Counted from the first letter of the stretch, positions 16,610-25,793 are shown. The stretch is DNA of 64,000 bases from CAZDRI01 sp964508055 (GCA_964508055.1 CAZDRI010000002.1:20682-84681), one strand, 5' to 3'. Notes: generated by a model not told the origin, from the sequence alone. Made by a program: numbers and translations.

Positions 16610-17278
16610 TTAGCTTACCTTTTCCCCAATTTTAATTTTTTTTCTATTATTATTTATCCTAAATTTATTAGTATCACGGATACTATATATACAACCACAA
16701 TATTCTTGTCTATGGAGTTTTTCTCTTTTAGCTATTGCTATAGTCCTTTGTGAGCCGCCTTGTTTGCGCCAATTAAAGTCCCAATAATTAATATTATAAG
16801 GCTTAACAGCCCTAAAACCTGCATTATTAACTTGATTTATATCTTTCCATCTAGAAATGCCTAATGTTGTTGCTATTAAGTCAAAGCCGTTTTCATAAGC
16901 ATAAAGAGCTGACCTTTCTAAACGCATATCAAAACAAACTGTGCATCTTTTGCCTCTTTCTACTTCATTTTCCATACCTTTAGTTCTTTCAAACCAATTA
17001 AAATCATCATAATCTACATCAATAAAAGGTATATCTAACTTTTCAGCAAAGCTAATATTTTCTTTTTTTCTAAGTTCATATTCTTTTTTAGGATGGATAT
17101 TAGGATTATAAAAAAATATACTAAAATTAATAGAGCTATGTTTAATAGCTTCCATTATTTCCCCACCACAAACTGCACAACAAGAATGTAGCAGCAGTTT
17201 TTTTTCCCCATTTGGAGTAGTAAGTTTTTTTCTTTTATAATTTTCTAATTTGTAAAAGCTATTATCTTTTTGCATCAC
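16610..17278 (-). CDS. queH: Epoxyqueuosine reductase QueH
   Basis: QueH performs the last step of queuosine tRNA modification, reducing epoxyqueuosine, and replaces the cobalamin enzyme QueG in many bacteria. The 222 residues carry the family motifs LLLHSCCAVCGG near 27, YNPNIHPKKEYELRK near 57, RCTVCFDMRLERSA near 106 and YCGC near 193. The four-cysteine Fe-S set (CC, C-x-x-C, C-G-C) is complete. The C-x-x-C of the first motif is CAVC rather than the common CAPC. It overlaps the upstream HolD-like gene by 4 bases. Confidence 0.88.
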   Translation of the reverse strand: MMQKDNSFYKLENYKRKKLTTPNGEKKLLLHSCCAVCGGEIMEAIKHSSINFSIFFYNPNIHPKKEYELRKKENISFAEKLDIPFIDVDYDDFNWFERTKGMENEVERGKRCTVCFDMRLERSALYAYENGFDLIATTLGISRWKDINQVNNAGFRAVKPYNINYWDFNWRKQGGSQRTIAIAKREKLHRQEYCGCIYSIRDTNKFRINNNRKKIKIGEKVS

Positions 17279-17703
17279 AATAGATAAGATTTTAATTTTT
17301 TAAGCACTTCCCAAGCATGTCTTTTTAGTTTAGAATTTTCTATTAAATCACTTGGATGATAAGTAGAAAAATTGCTTGTTCCAGAAACATTAAAATCCCC
17401 CATAAATAAAATTGCTTTTGAATTATAGTTTTTTAACTTAGTTAAATCATTATTATTCAATTGTAAATATTTAACTTTACTTGTATCCAAATTTATTGAG
17501 TTTAACATTTTTATTAGCAAATCTTTACTAAGCTTATTGTTAATGAAAGAATTATGTTGCCCTACTTTTTCTACAATTATGCATAAATAATCTTTATTTG
17601 CTTGTTTATCAGTGAGAACATTAGCTTTAGGCTTTTCAATATTATATAAATATTCAGAAAAACCTAAAGTTTCTAGATATTGGCAGCGTAATTTTTCTTG
17701 CAT
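17275..17703 (-). CDS. holD: HolD-like protein (DNA polymerase III psi subunit or UDG-fold relative)
   Basis: The 142-residue length fits the psi subunit (137 in E. coli). YLETLGFSEYL near 9 aligns with LQQLGITQW of E. coli HolD. LLIKMLNSINLDTSKVKYLQL near 62 matches its helix-strand LVSDVLRALTVSPDQVLQL. The C-terminal YHPSDLIENSKLKRHAWEVL resembles both HolD and the closing motif of family-4 uracil-DNA glycosylases, whose fold HolD shares. Glycosylase Fe-S cysteines are absent, so an enzyme is unlikely. If HolD, it links the clamp loader to SSB and supports a gammaproteobacterial origin. It lies between leuA and queH. Confidence 0.55.
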   Translation of the reverse strand: MQEKLRCQYLETLGFSEYLYNIEKPKANVLTDKQANKDYLCIIVEKVGQHNSFINNKLSKDLLIKMLNSINLDTSKVKYLQLNNNDLTKLKNYNSKAILFMGDFNVSGTSNFSTYHPSDLIENSKLKRHAWEVLKKLKSYLL

Positions 17704-17729
17704 ATAGAGATTTTATCTTATATTCATTT

Positions 17730-19271
17730 TTACAATTCAAATTGTGGATGTGATCTTTCTGTTTTAGTTACTACTTTATTTAAAGCATCAATATATGCCT
17801 TAACTGAAGCTTTTACAATATCAGTATCATAACCTTGACCAGTATAGATATTATTATCTTTTTCTAGTCTTATGCTCACCTCACCCAAAGAGTCTGTCCC
17901 CTCGGTAACATTTGTAACCGAATACAATTGTAAAACTGTACCTAAATCTAAAATAGAGTTAATAGCACTATATGCTGCATCTACTGCACCAGGTGTTTCA
18001 GAGGATGCAGTTTTTTCTTTTCCATCAATAGATAAAGTTATTACTGCTTTGCTTTTTTCTCCAATTTCTGTATGAGATTTAAATGTTATTAATTTAATCC
18101 TATCAGATTCTTTATCTTGACCACTATAGCTAACCAAAGCTTGTAAATCTTCATCAAAAATATCATGTTTTTTATCAGCTAAATCTTTAAAGCGCCTAAA
18201 AGCTTTATTTAAGTTTTCTTCAGAATCAAAATCAACTCCTAACTCTGATAACCTTACTTTAAAAGCATTACGACCTGAATGTTTACCTAATACTAATTTA
18301 TTAGAATTCCAACCAACATCCTCAGCTTTCATAATCTCATATGCTTCACGATATTTTAAAACTCCATCTTGATGAATACCTGCCTCATGAGCAAAAGCAT
18401 TTGCACCTACAACAGCTTTGTTAGGTTGCACCGTAAAACCTGTAATACCAGATACTAATTTAGAAGCGGCTAAAATATGTTTAGTATTAATATTTGTATC
18501 ACATTTAAATACATCCTGCCTAGTCCTAACAGCCATTACTACTTCTTCTAATGAGGTATTACCAGCCCTTTCACCTAATCCATTAATAGTGCATTCTATT
18601 TGCCTTGCACCATTTAAAACTGCTGATAAAGAGTTTGCAACAGCTAAGCCTAAATCATTATGACAATGAGCTGAGAAAATAGCCTTATCTGAATTTGGAA
18701 CAATTTCTATTAAATTTTTAATAGTTGCTCCAAATTGGTGTGGAATGTTATAGCCTACTGTATCAGGGATATTAATAGTTGTTGCACCTGCTTTAATAGC
18801 AGCCTCAATAATTCTACATAAAAAATCAAAATCAGACCTTCCTGCATCCTCAGGTGAAAATTCAACATTGTCAGTAAAATTCCTAGCTCTTTTCACCGCT
18901 CTTACAGCTTGAGCTACAACTTCATCTTCACTCATTTTTAACTTATATTTCATATGAATATCAGATGTTGCAATAAAAGTATGTATTCGTGCAGAATTTG
19001 CTGATTTTAAAGCCTCTCCTGCTCTGTCAATGTCTTTGTCAATTGCCCTTGCAAGTGAGCAAATAGTAGAATCCTTAATTACCTCTGCTACTGTTTTTAC
19101 AGCCTCAAAGTCTCCAGCTGATGCAATGGCAAAACCAGCTTCAATAACATCTACATTCATTTTCTCCAAAATCTTAGCAATACGCACCTTTTCATCTTTT
19201 GTCATTGATGCTCCTGGACTTTGCTCTCCATCTCTTAATGTAGTGTCAAAAATTATTAATTTATCAGACAT
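17730..19271 (-). CDS. leuA: 2-isopropylmalate synthase
   Basis: LeuA condenses acetyl-CoA with 2-oxoisovalerate, the first committed step of leucine synthesis. It is 513 residues with TTLRDGEQSPGASM at 10 (the HMGL-like signature). HCHNDLGLAVANS near 201 carries the metal-binding histidines, and GNTSLEEVVMA follows. The C-terminal LeuA regulatory domain (about 390-500) senses leucine. A strong AGGAGG precedes the ATG. Upstream lies a Leu-rich leader peptide frame, so leucine-responsive attenuation is likely in addition to feedback inhibition. It ends the ilvB-ilvH-ilvC-pssA run. Confidence 0.96.
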   Translation of the reverse strand: MSDKLIIFDTTLRDGEQSPGASMTKDEKVRIAKILEKMNVDVIEAGFAIASAGDFEAVKTVAEVIKDSTICSLARAIDKDIDRAGEALKSANSARIHTFIATSDIHMKYKLKMSEDEVVAQAVRAVKRARNFTDNVEFSPEDAGRSDFDFLCRIIEAAIKAGATTINIPDTVGYNIPHQFGATIKNLIEIVPNSDKAIFSAHCHNDLGLAVANSLSAVLNGARQIECTINGLGERAGNTSLEEVVMAVRTRQDVFKCDTNINTKHILAASKLVSGITGFTVQPNKAVVGANAFAHEAGIHQDGVLKYREAYEIMKAEDVGWNSNKLVLGKHSGRNAFKVRLSELGVDFDSEENLNKAFRRFKDLADKKHDIFDEDLQALVSYSGQDKESDRIKLITFKSHTEIGEKSKAVITLSIDGKEKTASSETPGAVDAAYSAINSILDLGTVLQLYSVTNVTEGTDSLGEVSIRLEKDNNIYTGQGYDTDIVKASVKAYIDALNKVVTKTERSHPQFEL

Positions 19272-19329
19272 TATGCCTCCTCATAAATGTATTAGTTAAA
19301 TATTATTAAATGTATATATAGTTTAGATA

Positions 19330-19345
19330 TTCAGCTACAGCTGAA
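19330..19345 (-). promoter_or_regulatory. Hairpin in the leuA leader (attenuator candidate)
   Basis: TTCAGCT and AGCTGAA form a perfect inverted repeat directly downstream of the Leu-rich leader frame. A second small stem (TGCCC/GGGCA, 19358-19372) covers the last leader codons. In the transcript, the Leu-codon segment rich in GCTG could pair with CAGC of the hairpin, giving mutually exclusive structures. There is no clear U-run after the stem, so termination may be Rho-dependent or the control may act on translation. Confidence 0.5.
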
Positions 19346-19352
19346 AGTGATA

Positions 19353-19448
19353 TTAGTTGCCCAAATCGGGCAGCAGCAAAAGAAGGCATAAGTTAAAGTT
19401 ATGCTTAAAAATAATTATTAATTTAGAGTTTTTTATGTTGCTGTTCAT
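19353..19448 (-). CDS. leuL: Leucine leader peptide for leuA
   Basis: A 31-codon frame begins at an ATG at 19448, 22 bases after the pssA stop, and ends 82 bases before the leuA ATG. Residues 20-29 read L-C-L-L-L-L-L-P-D-L, including five consecutive leucine codons (CTT CTT TTG CTG CTG). Leucine codons clustered near the end of a short frame just before a leucine biosynthetic gene are the mark of a leader peptide for attenuation. A hairpin follows. The ribosome site is weak, the one point against it. It is too short for routine gene calling. Confidence 0.75.
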   Translation of the reverse strand: MNSNIKNSKLIIIFKHNFNLCLLLLLPDLGN

Positions 19449-19469
19449 AGGCAGGCATTATAAACATAT

Positions 19470-20204
19470 TTATTTGTCATAATTCCTTTTTTGTTTTTTT
19501 AAAGCCATTTTTTTTCTAATTTTAATTGGAGTTAAGATTATCCCTGAAAGAAGATAAGCAATTGATAATAAAAATAGTATTTGTGACGGTTGGACTGATA
19601 TAACAATAACTATCAAAATAATAAATAAAATTAATTTAAATGGGACTTGATTTTTTAAATTCGTAGATTTAAAGCTGTAATAACGGATATTACTAACCAT
19701 CAATAAAGCAGTAACTAATATTAAAAAAATAGTAAACAAGCTAGAATTAAAATTATAATCTTCTGCAATCCAGACAAAACTAGCAATAACACTTGCTGCT
19801 GCTGGAGATGCTAAGCCTTGAAAGTATTTTTTATCTTCAACACCAATTTGAGTATTAAACCTTGCTAATCTCAATGCAGCACACACAATATAAACAAAAG
19901 TCACCAACCATCCCAACTTTCCTAAGCCATTAAGACTCCAAATATAAGCCAATAATGCTGGTGCTAAACCAAATGAAATCAAATCAGATAATGAATCATA
20001 TTCTGCACCAAAAGCAGTTTGAGTATTAGTTAGCCTTGCAATTCTACCATCAAAACCATCCCAAACCATTGCTGCAAATATTGCTATTGAAGCATTAACA
20101 AATTGGGAATTAAGCGTTAGTATTATTGAATAAAAACCAGAAAAAAGTCCTAATGTAGTAAACAAATTAGGAAGTAGATAAATACCTTTTTTTCTTTTTT
20201 CCAT
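19470..20204 (-). CDS. pssA: CDP-diacylglycerol-serine O-phosphatidyltransferase
   Basis: This integral-membrane enzyme makes phosphatidylserine, the precursor of phosphatidylethanolamine. It has 244 residues with about 7 hydrophobic segments. The CDP-alcohol phosphotransferase motif D-G-x2-A-R-x8-G-x3-D-x3-D is intact in DGRIARLTNTQTAFGAEYDS and the following LSD (about 51-73). It is the integral-membrane type II form, not the PLD-like PssA of E. coli. It lies between ilvC and the leuA leader, an arrangement common in beta- and gammaproteobacteria. Confidence 0.92.
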   Translation of the reverse strand: MEKRKKGIYLLPNLFTTLGLFSGFYSIILTLNSQFVNASIAIFAAMVWDGFDGRIARLTNTQTAFGAEYDSLSDLISFGLAPALLAYIWSLNGLGKLGWLVTFVYIVCAALRLARFNTQIGVEDKKYFQGLASPAAASVIASFVWIAEDYNFNSSLFTIFLILVTALLMVSNIRYYSFKSTNLKNQVPFKLILFIILIVIVISVQPSQILFLLSIAYLLSGIILTPIKIRKKMALKKQKRNYDK

Positions 20205-20232
20205 GAGAAAAGCACTCTATAGTCTATAATAA

Positions 20233-21231
20233 TTAATTAACTGATTTATCCACTAATTTAGTAATCCAAGGCATCATAGCTCGCAGTTTACTGCCTATTT
20301 TTTCAATTTTATTTGCTTTAAATTTTTCACGGCGTTCAGGCAAAGTATTTACATTTTTTATGAATTCTTTTGCAAAAGAACCATTTTGAACTTCTTTAAG
20401 GATTTTTCTCATTTCTTTTTTAGTTTCAGCAGTAATAATACGAGGTCCTCTAGTTACATCGCCGTATTCAGCTGTATTTGAAATAGAATAGCGCATATTA
20501 GCAATACCACCTTCATACATTAAATCAACAATTAATTTTAATTCATGTAAACATTCAAAATATGCCATTTCTGGAGCATATCCTGCTTCAACTAAAGTAT
20601 CAAAACCTGCTTGGACTAAGGCTGTAGTTCCTCCACATAATACTGCTTGTTCTCCAAACAAATCAGTTTCAGTTTCATCTTTAAAACTTGTCTCTAAAAT
20701 AGCTGTTCTACCACCACCTATTGCTGATGCGTAAGATAGAGCTTTTTCTTTAGCTTTAGAACTACTATCTTGATAAACAGCTATTAAATCTGGAATACCC
20801 CCGCCTTTTACAAATTCACTGCGAACAGTATGACCTGGAGCTTTAGGCGCAATCATTATCACATCTAAATCAGGACGAGGCTTGATTTGCTTATAATGAA
20901 TATTGAATCCATGAGCAAAAGCAAGTGTTGCACCTTGTTTTAAATTAGGCTCAATACTTTCAGTATAAATTTGAGCTTGAAATTCATCAGGTGCTAAAAT
21001 CATAACTAAATCAGCCCAATTTGTAGCATCCTCAATTGATTTAACAGCTAACCCAGCATTTTTTGCTTTAATCTCTGATGATGAACCACTGCGTAGGGCA
21101 ACAGTAACATCAACACCTGAGTCTTTTAAATTAAGTGCATGGGCATGCCCTTGTGAACCATAGCCTATAACAGCTACTTTCATAGCTTTTATAATCTCTA
21201 AATTGGCGTCTTTATCATAATATATATTCAC
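20233..21231 (-). CDS. ilvC: Ketol-acid reductoisomerase (NADP+), class I
   Basis: IlvC isomerises and reduces acetolactate and acetohydroxybutyrate in valine and isoleucine synthesis. The 332 residues have the Rossmann motif VIGYGSQGHAHALNLKDSG near 19 and a class I length. They also have the catalytic-domain acidic residues in DLFGEQAVLCGG (about 190) and CLHELKLIVDLMYEGG (about 227). The start is a GTG at 21231 behind AAGGAG; the overlapping ATG two bases upstream is out of frame. It is followed by pssA and preceded by ilvH. Confidence 0.96.
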   Translation of the reverse strand: MNIYYDKDANLEIIKAMKVAVIGYGSQGHAHALNLKDSGVDVTVALRSGSSSEIKAKNAGLAVKSIEDATNWADLVMILAPDEFQAQIYTESIEPNLKQGATLAFAHGFNIHYKQIKPRPDLDVIMIAPKAPGHTVRSEFVKGGGIPDLIAVYQDSSSKAKEKALSYASAIGGGRTAILETSFKDETETDLFGEQAVLCGGTTALVQAGFDTLVEAGYAPEMAYFECLHELKLIVDLMYEGGIANMRYSISNTAEYGDVTRGPRIITAETKKEMRKILKEVQNGSFAKEFIKNVNTLPERREKFKANKIEKIGSKLRAMMPWITKLVDKSVN

Positions 21232-21337
21232 ATCTACTCCTTTTTATTATTATTTAATCCAACCTCAATAAATACCTTTGTAAAAATGCTTTGAAAAATT
21301 ACTGTTAACAGAAAATCATCATACTTATTAGCTTAGA

Positions 21338-21820
21338 TTATATAGTCTTTCTTCCTCTTGATACCCCAGTAACACCTGTTCGCGCTACTTCTAAGATATT
21401 TTTTGTATTTAATGCATTTAAAAAAGCAGTTATTTTTTTTGTTTTGCCAGAAACTTCAATAGTATATGTATTTTCAGATACATCTACAATTTTGCAAGAA
21501 AATATATCAACTAACTGTTTTATTTCTAAATGGTTATTAGTTATTGATACTTTAACTAGCATTAATTCTCTTTCTACATGTTCTCTTTCAGTTAAATCAA
21601 TGATTTTAACAATATCAATTAATTTGTTTAATTGTTTGACAATTTGCTCAATTATTTCATCTTCACCCTCTGAAACTAATGTTAATCTAGAAAGAGATTT
21701 ATTTTGTGTTTGCGCTACAGTTAATGATTCTATATTAAATCCTCTTGCAGAAAATAGACCTATAACTCTAGATAAAGCGCCTGCTTCATTTTCCATTAAA
21801 ATAGATATTATGTGTCTCAT
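21338..21820 (-). CDS. ilvH: Acetolactate synthase small (regulatory) subunit
   Basis: This 160-residue protein activates the large subunit and confers valine feedback inhibition. An N-terminal ACT domain opens with ISILMENEAGALSRVIGLFS, and RGFNIESLTVAQT follows. A C-terminal ALS_ss_C domain begins near VKVSITNN. Its ATG overlaps the ilvB stop by 4 bases, which fits balanced production of the two subunits. A 106-base gap then leads to ilvC. Confidence 0.95.
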   Translation of the reverse strand: MRHIISILMENEAGALSRVIGLFSARGFNIESLTVAQTQNKSLSRLTLVSEGEDEIIEQIVKQLNKLIDIVKIIDLTEREHVERELMLVKVSITNNHLEIKQLVDIFSCKIVDVSENTYTIEVSGKTKKITAFLNALNTKNILEVARTGVTGVSRGRKTI

Positions 21821-23544
21821 ACCAAGTTTAACCCTTCATCGTTATTTGATTTAAGCCCATTGCCAGATAACATCATCTCATTGTGTCCTACACCTGACGG
21901 AATCATTGGAAATACATTTTCTTCTTCATTAACTTTTATATCTATAAAAGTGGTGCGATTTTTTTCTTTAAATGCTTCAGTGAGAGTAGGAATTAAATCA
22001 CTCTCTTTTTCTATTCTTACTCCTAAATGCCCATAGCTTTCTGCTAACTTTACAAAATCTGGCAAAGATTCCATATACGACATATTATAACGATTTTCAT
22101 AAAAAAACTCTTGCCACTGCCTAACCATACCTAAAAAGTTATTATTTAGAGAAACTATCTTAATTGGAATATTATGTTGCAACATAGTTGATAATTCTTG
22201 AAGCATCATTTGAATACTGCCTTCACTAGTTACACATACTACATCTTTTTTAGGATTTGCTAATTTGGCTCCCATTGCTGCTGGAAGCCCAAACCCCATA
22301 GTACCTAAACCTCCAGAATTAATCCATTGTCTTGGACTATCAAAATTATAGTATTGCGCAGTCCACATTTGATGTTGCCCAACATCTGAAGTTACAATGG
22401 CATTACCTTTAGTAACCTCATAAAGAGTTTCAATTACTTGTTGTGGTTTTATTATGTTTTTACTTTTTTCATACGATAGACTTTTAACACTTCGCCATTT
22501 ATCAATATCTTTTAACCAATTGTCAATATTTGGTCTATCTTCATCTTTTAAGATATTAATCATATCTTGTAATACTTTTTTAACATCACCAACAATTGGC
22601 ACATTTACTTTCACATTTTTTGAAATAGATGATGGATCAATATCTATATGGATAATTTTTGCATATGGACAAAATTTATCAGTATTTGCAGTAACCCTAT
22701 CGTCAAACCTTGCTCCTATTGCAATAACACAATCAGAATTATGCATAGCTGTATTTGCCTCATAAGTTCCATGCATACCTAACATACCTAAAGATTGTTT
22801 ATCAGTAGCAGGATATGCTCCTAAACCCATTAATGTCTGAGTAATAGGAAAGCCTAACATTTTAGTAAGCTTTCTTATTTCATCTGCTGCATTACTTAAA
22901 ATAGTGCCTCCACCAGAATAAATAACAGGCTTTTTTGATTTTAGCATTAAACTTACTGCTTGCTTGATTTGTCTTATATTACCTTTAATTGAAGGTCTGT
23001 AAGAACGCAAATCTATAGACTTAGGATAGCTAAAGCTGTTTATTTTTGAAATAGTTATATCTTTTGGAACATCAATAACAACTGGACCTGGTCTTCCTGT
23101 TGATGCTATATAAAAAGCCTTTTTAATAATTGTAGCTAAGTCATTGATATTTTTAACTAAAAAGTTATGTTTTACACAAGAACGAGTAATGCCTACTGTA
23201 TCAACCTCTTGAAAAGCATCATTACCAATAAGTGGTGTTGGAACTTGTCCTGAAATGACAACTAACGGTATAGAGTCCATATAAGCAGTGGCAATACCTG
23301 TTACTGCGTTTGTTAGACCTGGACCTGAAGTTACTAGTGCAGCCCCTACTTTTCCACTAGCACGAGCATAACCATCAGCAGCATGGATAGCGGCTTGTTC
23401 ATGACGAACTAAAATATGCCTTACTTTGTCTTGATTACCTAAGGCATCATATATGTGTAAAACTGCACCTCCAGGATAGCCAAAAATAAGCTCTACTTTT
23501 TCTTCTATAAGGCTTTTAATTATTATTTCTGCACCATTTAACAT
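21817..23544 (-). CDS. ilvB: Acetolactate synthase large (catalytic) subunit
   Basis: This TPP- and FAD-dependent enzyme starts valine, leucine and isoleucine synthesis. The 575 residues contain the N-terminal TPP domain with IFGYPGGAVLHIYDAL at 19 and the catalytic Glu in VRHEQAAIHAADGYAR (about 46-50). A central FAD-linked domain and a C-terminal TPP domain (TSDVGQHQMW, GLGTMGFGLPAAMGAK, NNNFLGMVRQWQ) complete the enzyme. It starts 18 bases after lpxC, so biosynthesis of amino acids and lipid A may share a transcript here. Confidence 0.96.
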   Translation of the reverse strand: MLNGAEIIIKSLIEEKVELIFGYPGGAVLHIYDALGNQDKVRHILVRHEQAAIHAADGYARASGKVGAALVTSGPGLTNAVTGIATAYMDSIPLVVISGQVPTPLIGNDAFQEVDTVGITRSCVKHNFLVKNINDLATIIKKAFYIASTGRPGPVVIDVPKDITISKINSFSYPKSIDLRSYRPSIKGNIRQIKQAVSLMLKSKKPVIYSGGGTILSNAADEIRKLTKMLGFPITQTLMGLGAYPATDKQSLGMLGMHGTYEANTAMHNSDCVIAIGARFDDRVTANTDKFCPYAKIIHIDIDPSSISKNVKVNVPIVGDVKKVLQDMINILKDEDRPNIDNWLKDIDKWRSVKSLSYEKSKNIIKPQQVIETLYEVTKGNAIVTSDVGQHQMWTAQYYNFDSPRQWINSGGLGTMGFGLPAAMGAKLANPKKDVVCVTSEGSIQMMLQELSTMLQHNIPIKIVSLNNNFLGMVRQWQEFFYENRYNMSYMESLPDFVKLAESYGHLGVRIEKESDLIPTLTEAFKEKNRTTFIDIKVNEEENVFPMIPSGVGHNEMMLSGNGLKSNNDEGLNLV

Positions 23545-23562
23545 AATTATTGTCCTAAATAA

Positions 23563-24480
23563 TTAACCAAAGGTTTTTTGCCAATCATGAGTTATAAAAG
23601 AAATTGGGGCGTTTTCTTTTTCATATGTTTTTATTTCCCAAGATTTTTTATTTTTTAATAAAGCTTTTAGTAATTTATTATTCAAGGCGTGTCCAGTTTT
23701 ATAACCTTGATATTCACCAACTAAATTTGCACCCAATAAATATAAATCACCAATTATATCTAACATTTTATGCTTTACAAACTCATTACGATAGCGCATA
23801 TCATCTTCATTAAGAATATCGTCATCATCACCAAGTGCAATTGCATTATTAAAATTAGCACCTAATGCTAAATTTTGTAATTTCATAGTTTCTACATCTT
23901 TTAGATTACCAAAGGTTCTTGCTCTACTAATCTCTTTTAGATATGATTTCTCAGAAAAATCCATTGTTAATTGTTGACCACTTTCTTTTACTTTTTTATG
24001 TTTAAAGTCTATCTCTAAGTTTATTTTAAAGCCATTGTATGGAATAAGTCTTGCCCAACTATCTTTATATTCACAAGTAACAGTATCTTTTAACACAAAG
24101 AATTTTTTGTAAGCCTCTTGTTCTAAAATTCCTGCCGATTGAATTAAAAACACAAAAGGTGCTGCACTACCATCCATAATTGGCACCTCACCTGAATCAA
24201 GTTCTATTATTAAATTATCAATACCTAATGCTGATAAAGCTGAAAGTAAATGCTCTACAGTTGAAATTTTTAATTCTTTATTGCCTATGCTGGTGCATAA
24301 AGTAACATCTTTAACATATTTAGATAATGCTCTAATTTTCTTACCACCTAAATCAATTCTAATAAACACAACTCCTGTATTAATTTTAGCTGGTTTTAAA
24401 GTTATGGTACTTTTAACACCGCTATGAAGACCAACACCTCTAGCACTTGCTTCATTTTTAATTGTTCTTTGACACAACAT
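23563..24480 (-). CDS. lpxC: UDP-3-O-acyl-N-acetylglucosamine deacetylase
   Basis: LpxC is the zinc amidase that commits UDP-acyl-GlcNAc to lipid A. It is 305 residues, the usual length. Zinc ligands are H77 in STVEHLLSAL, and H237 and D241 in HKMLDIIGD. The IMDGSAAPF turn and the closing HALNNKLLKALL helix are also present. The organism therefore makes lipid A. In gammaproteobacteria lpxC normally follows ftsZ. Here it follows ftsA directly with a 12-base gap. Confidence 0.96.
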   Translation of the reverse strand: MLCQRTIKNEASARGVGLHSGVKSTITLKPAKINTGVVFIRIDLGGKKIRALSKYVKDVTLCTSIGNKELKISTVEHLLSALSALGIDNLIIELDSGEVPIMDGSAAPFVFLIQSAGILEQEAYKKFFVLKDTVTCEYKDSWARLIPYNGFKINLEIDFKHKKVKESGQQLTMDFSEKSYLKEISRARTFGNLKDVETMKLQNLALGANFNNAIALGDDDDILNEDDMRYRNEFVKHKMLDIIGDLYLLGANLVGEYQGYKTGHALNNKLLKALLKNKKSWEIKTYEKENAPISFITHDWQKTFG

Positions 24481-24492
24481 AATAAAATGTCC

Positions 24493-25728
24493 CTAAAAAT
24501 GAGAAAGCCATCTTTTAATATTACCAAAAAAGCCTCTGCCTGAAAATGAAAAAATCCTTTTTTGAAAATTATAAGAATGCATTTTTTTATCTTGACTGAA
24601 TAATATTAAACCTATAGCTGTTGAAAATGTTGTATTTGACTTCATATTATCTAAGCCTTTAACTCCATCATTATTTCCTAACCTTACAGGTTTATTAAAA
24701 ATGCTCTCTGCTAAGTGGGTGCAGCCTTTTATTTTAGAGCCCCCTCCTGAAAGAACAAATCCAGAAGGTATTAAATTTTCATAACCTTCTAATTGTAAAT
24801 TATTTTTTATTTGAGTAAAAATCTCTTCATATCTTGGTTCTATTACTTCAGCTAAGGTTCTATTAGATAATTTATGCATTTCAGAATCACTCATATGCTC
24901 TACTTCAATAAATTTTTCTTCTTTTATTAATTCAGCAAGAGCAAAACCATGTTTCTTTTTAAGTTTTTCTGCATTCTCTTGTGAAGCATTAAAAGCATAC
25001 ATAATATCATTAGTAACTGATATTCCTGCTATAGGAAAAACAGCAGTATGTTGTAATGAGCCATTAACATAAATAGCTATGTCAGTAGTGCCTCCTCCAA
25101 TATCAACCACACAAACCCCTAAATCTTTTTCATCATTATTTAATACTGTATAGCTAACTGCTAAAGGCTCTAAAATAGTGCTAACTATCTCTAATCCACA
25201 TTGAGCTATACTTTTTGCGATGTTTTTAATTGTGGATATTTCGCCAGTAACTATATGAACTTTAGCTTCTAATATATCTCCATGCATACCAATAGGATTA
25301 TCTACTTCTGTTTTACCATCAATAACAAAACTTTGTACTAATACATGAATTACATCTCTATTAGCAGGTATAGATATAGCTTCTGCACTTTGTATAACTC
25401 GCGTAACATCATCTTTATCTATCTCACCGTTAAGTATTGAAATGCGACCACCAGAAGTTAAACTATCAACATGATCTCCTGATATACCTGCATAAACTGT
25501 ATTAATCTCACAACCTGCCATGAGTTCAGCATCACGAATTGCACTTTTAATAGCTATTACAACTTTATCAATATTAACTATTATGCCTTTTTTAACACCA
25601 TCAGAGTCTTTTTTGCCATAACCTAAAATATGAATACCATCAGTTGTTTTCTCTGCTACTATAGCTAAAACTTTAGTAGAGCCAATATCTAAACTGACTA
25701 TAATTTCACTATTTTGGTGCTTTGCCAT
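24493..25728 (-). CDS. ftsA: Cell division protein FtsA
   Basis: FtsA is the actin-like protein that tethers FtsZ to the membrane. The 411 residues include VSLDIGSTKVLAIVAE (phosphate 1) at 11, an intact 1C domain (near 85-165), DIGGGTTDIAIYVNGSL near 210 and LSGGGSKIKGC near 337. The C-terminal amphipathic helix (GFFGNIKRWLSHF), the membrane-targeting sequence, is kept. The gene looks intact, yet neither ftsZ nor ftsQ is adjacent: dusA lies upstream and lpxC downstream. Confidence 0.96.
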   Translation of the reverse strand: MAKHQNSEIIVSLDIGSTKVLAIVAEKTTDGIHILGYGKKDSDGVKKGIIVNIDKVVIAIKSAIRDAELMAGCEINTVYAGISGDHVDSLTSGGRISILNGEIDKDDVTRVIQSAEAISIPANRDVIHVLVQSFVIDGKTEVDNPIGMHGDILEAKVHIVTGEISTIKNIAKSIAQCGLEIVSTILEPLAVSYTVLNNDEKDLGVCVVDIGGGTTDIAIYVNGSLQHTAVFPIAGISVTNDIMYAFNASQENAEKLKKKHGFALAELIKEEKFIEVEHMSDSEMHKLSNRTLAEVIEPRYEEIFTQIKNNLQLEGYENLIPSGFVLSGGGSKIKGCTHLAESIFNKPVRLGNNDGVKGLDNMKSNTTFSTAIGLILFSQDKKMHSYNFQKRIFSFSGRGFFGNIKRWLSHF

Positions 25729-25793
25729 TGGATAATAAACTTAAATATAAAAAACATAATAATTTTACATTAACTGAGATTATTATTTTCCAT

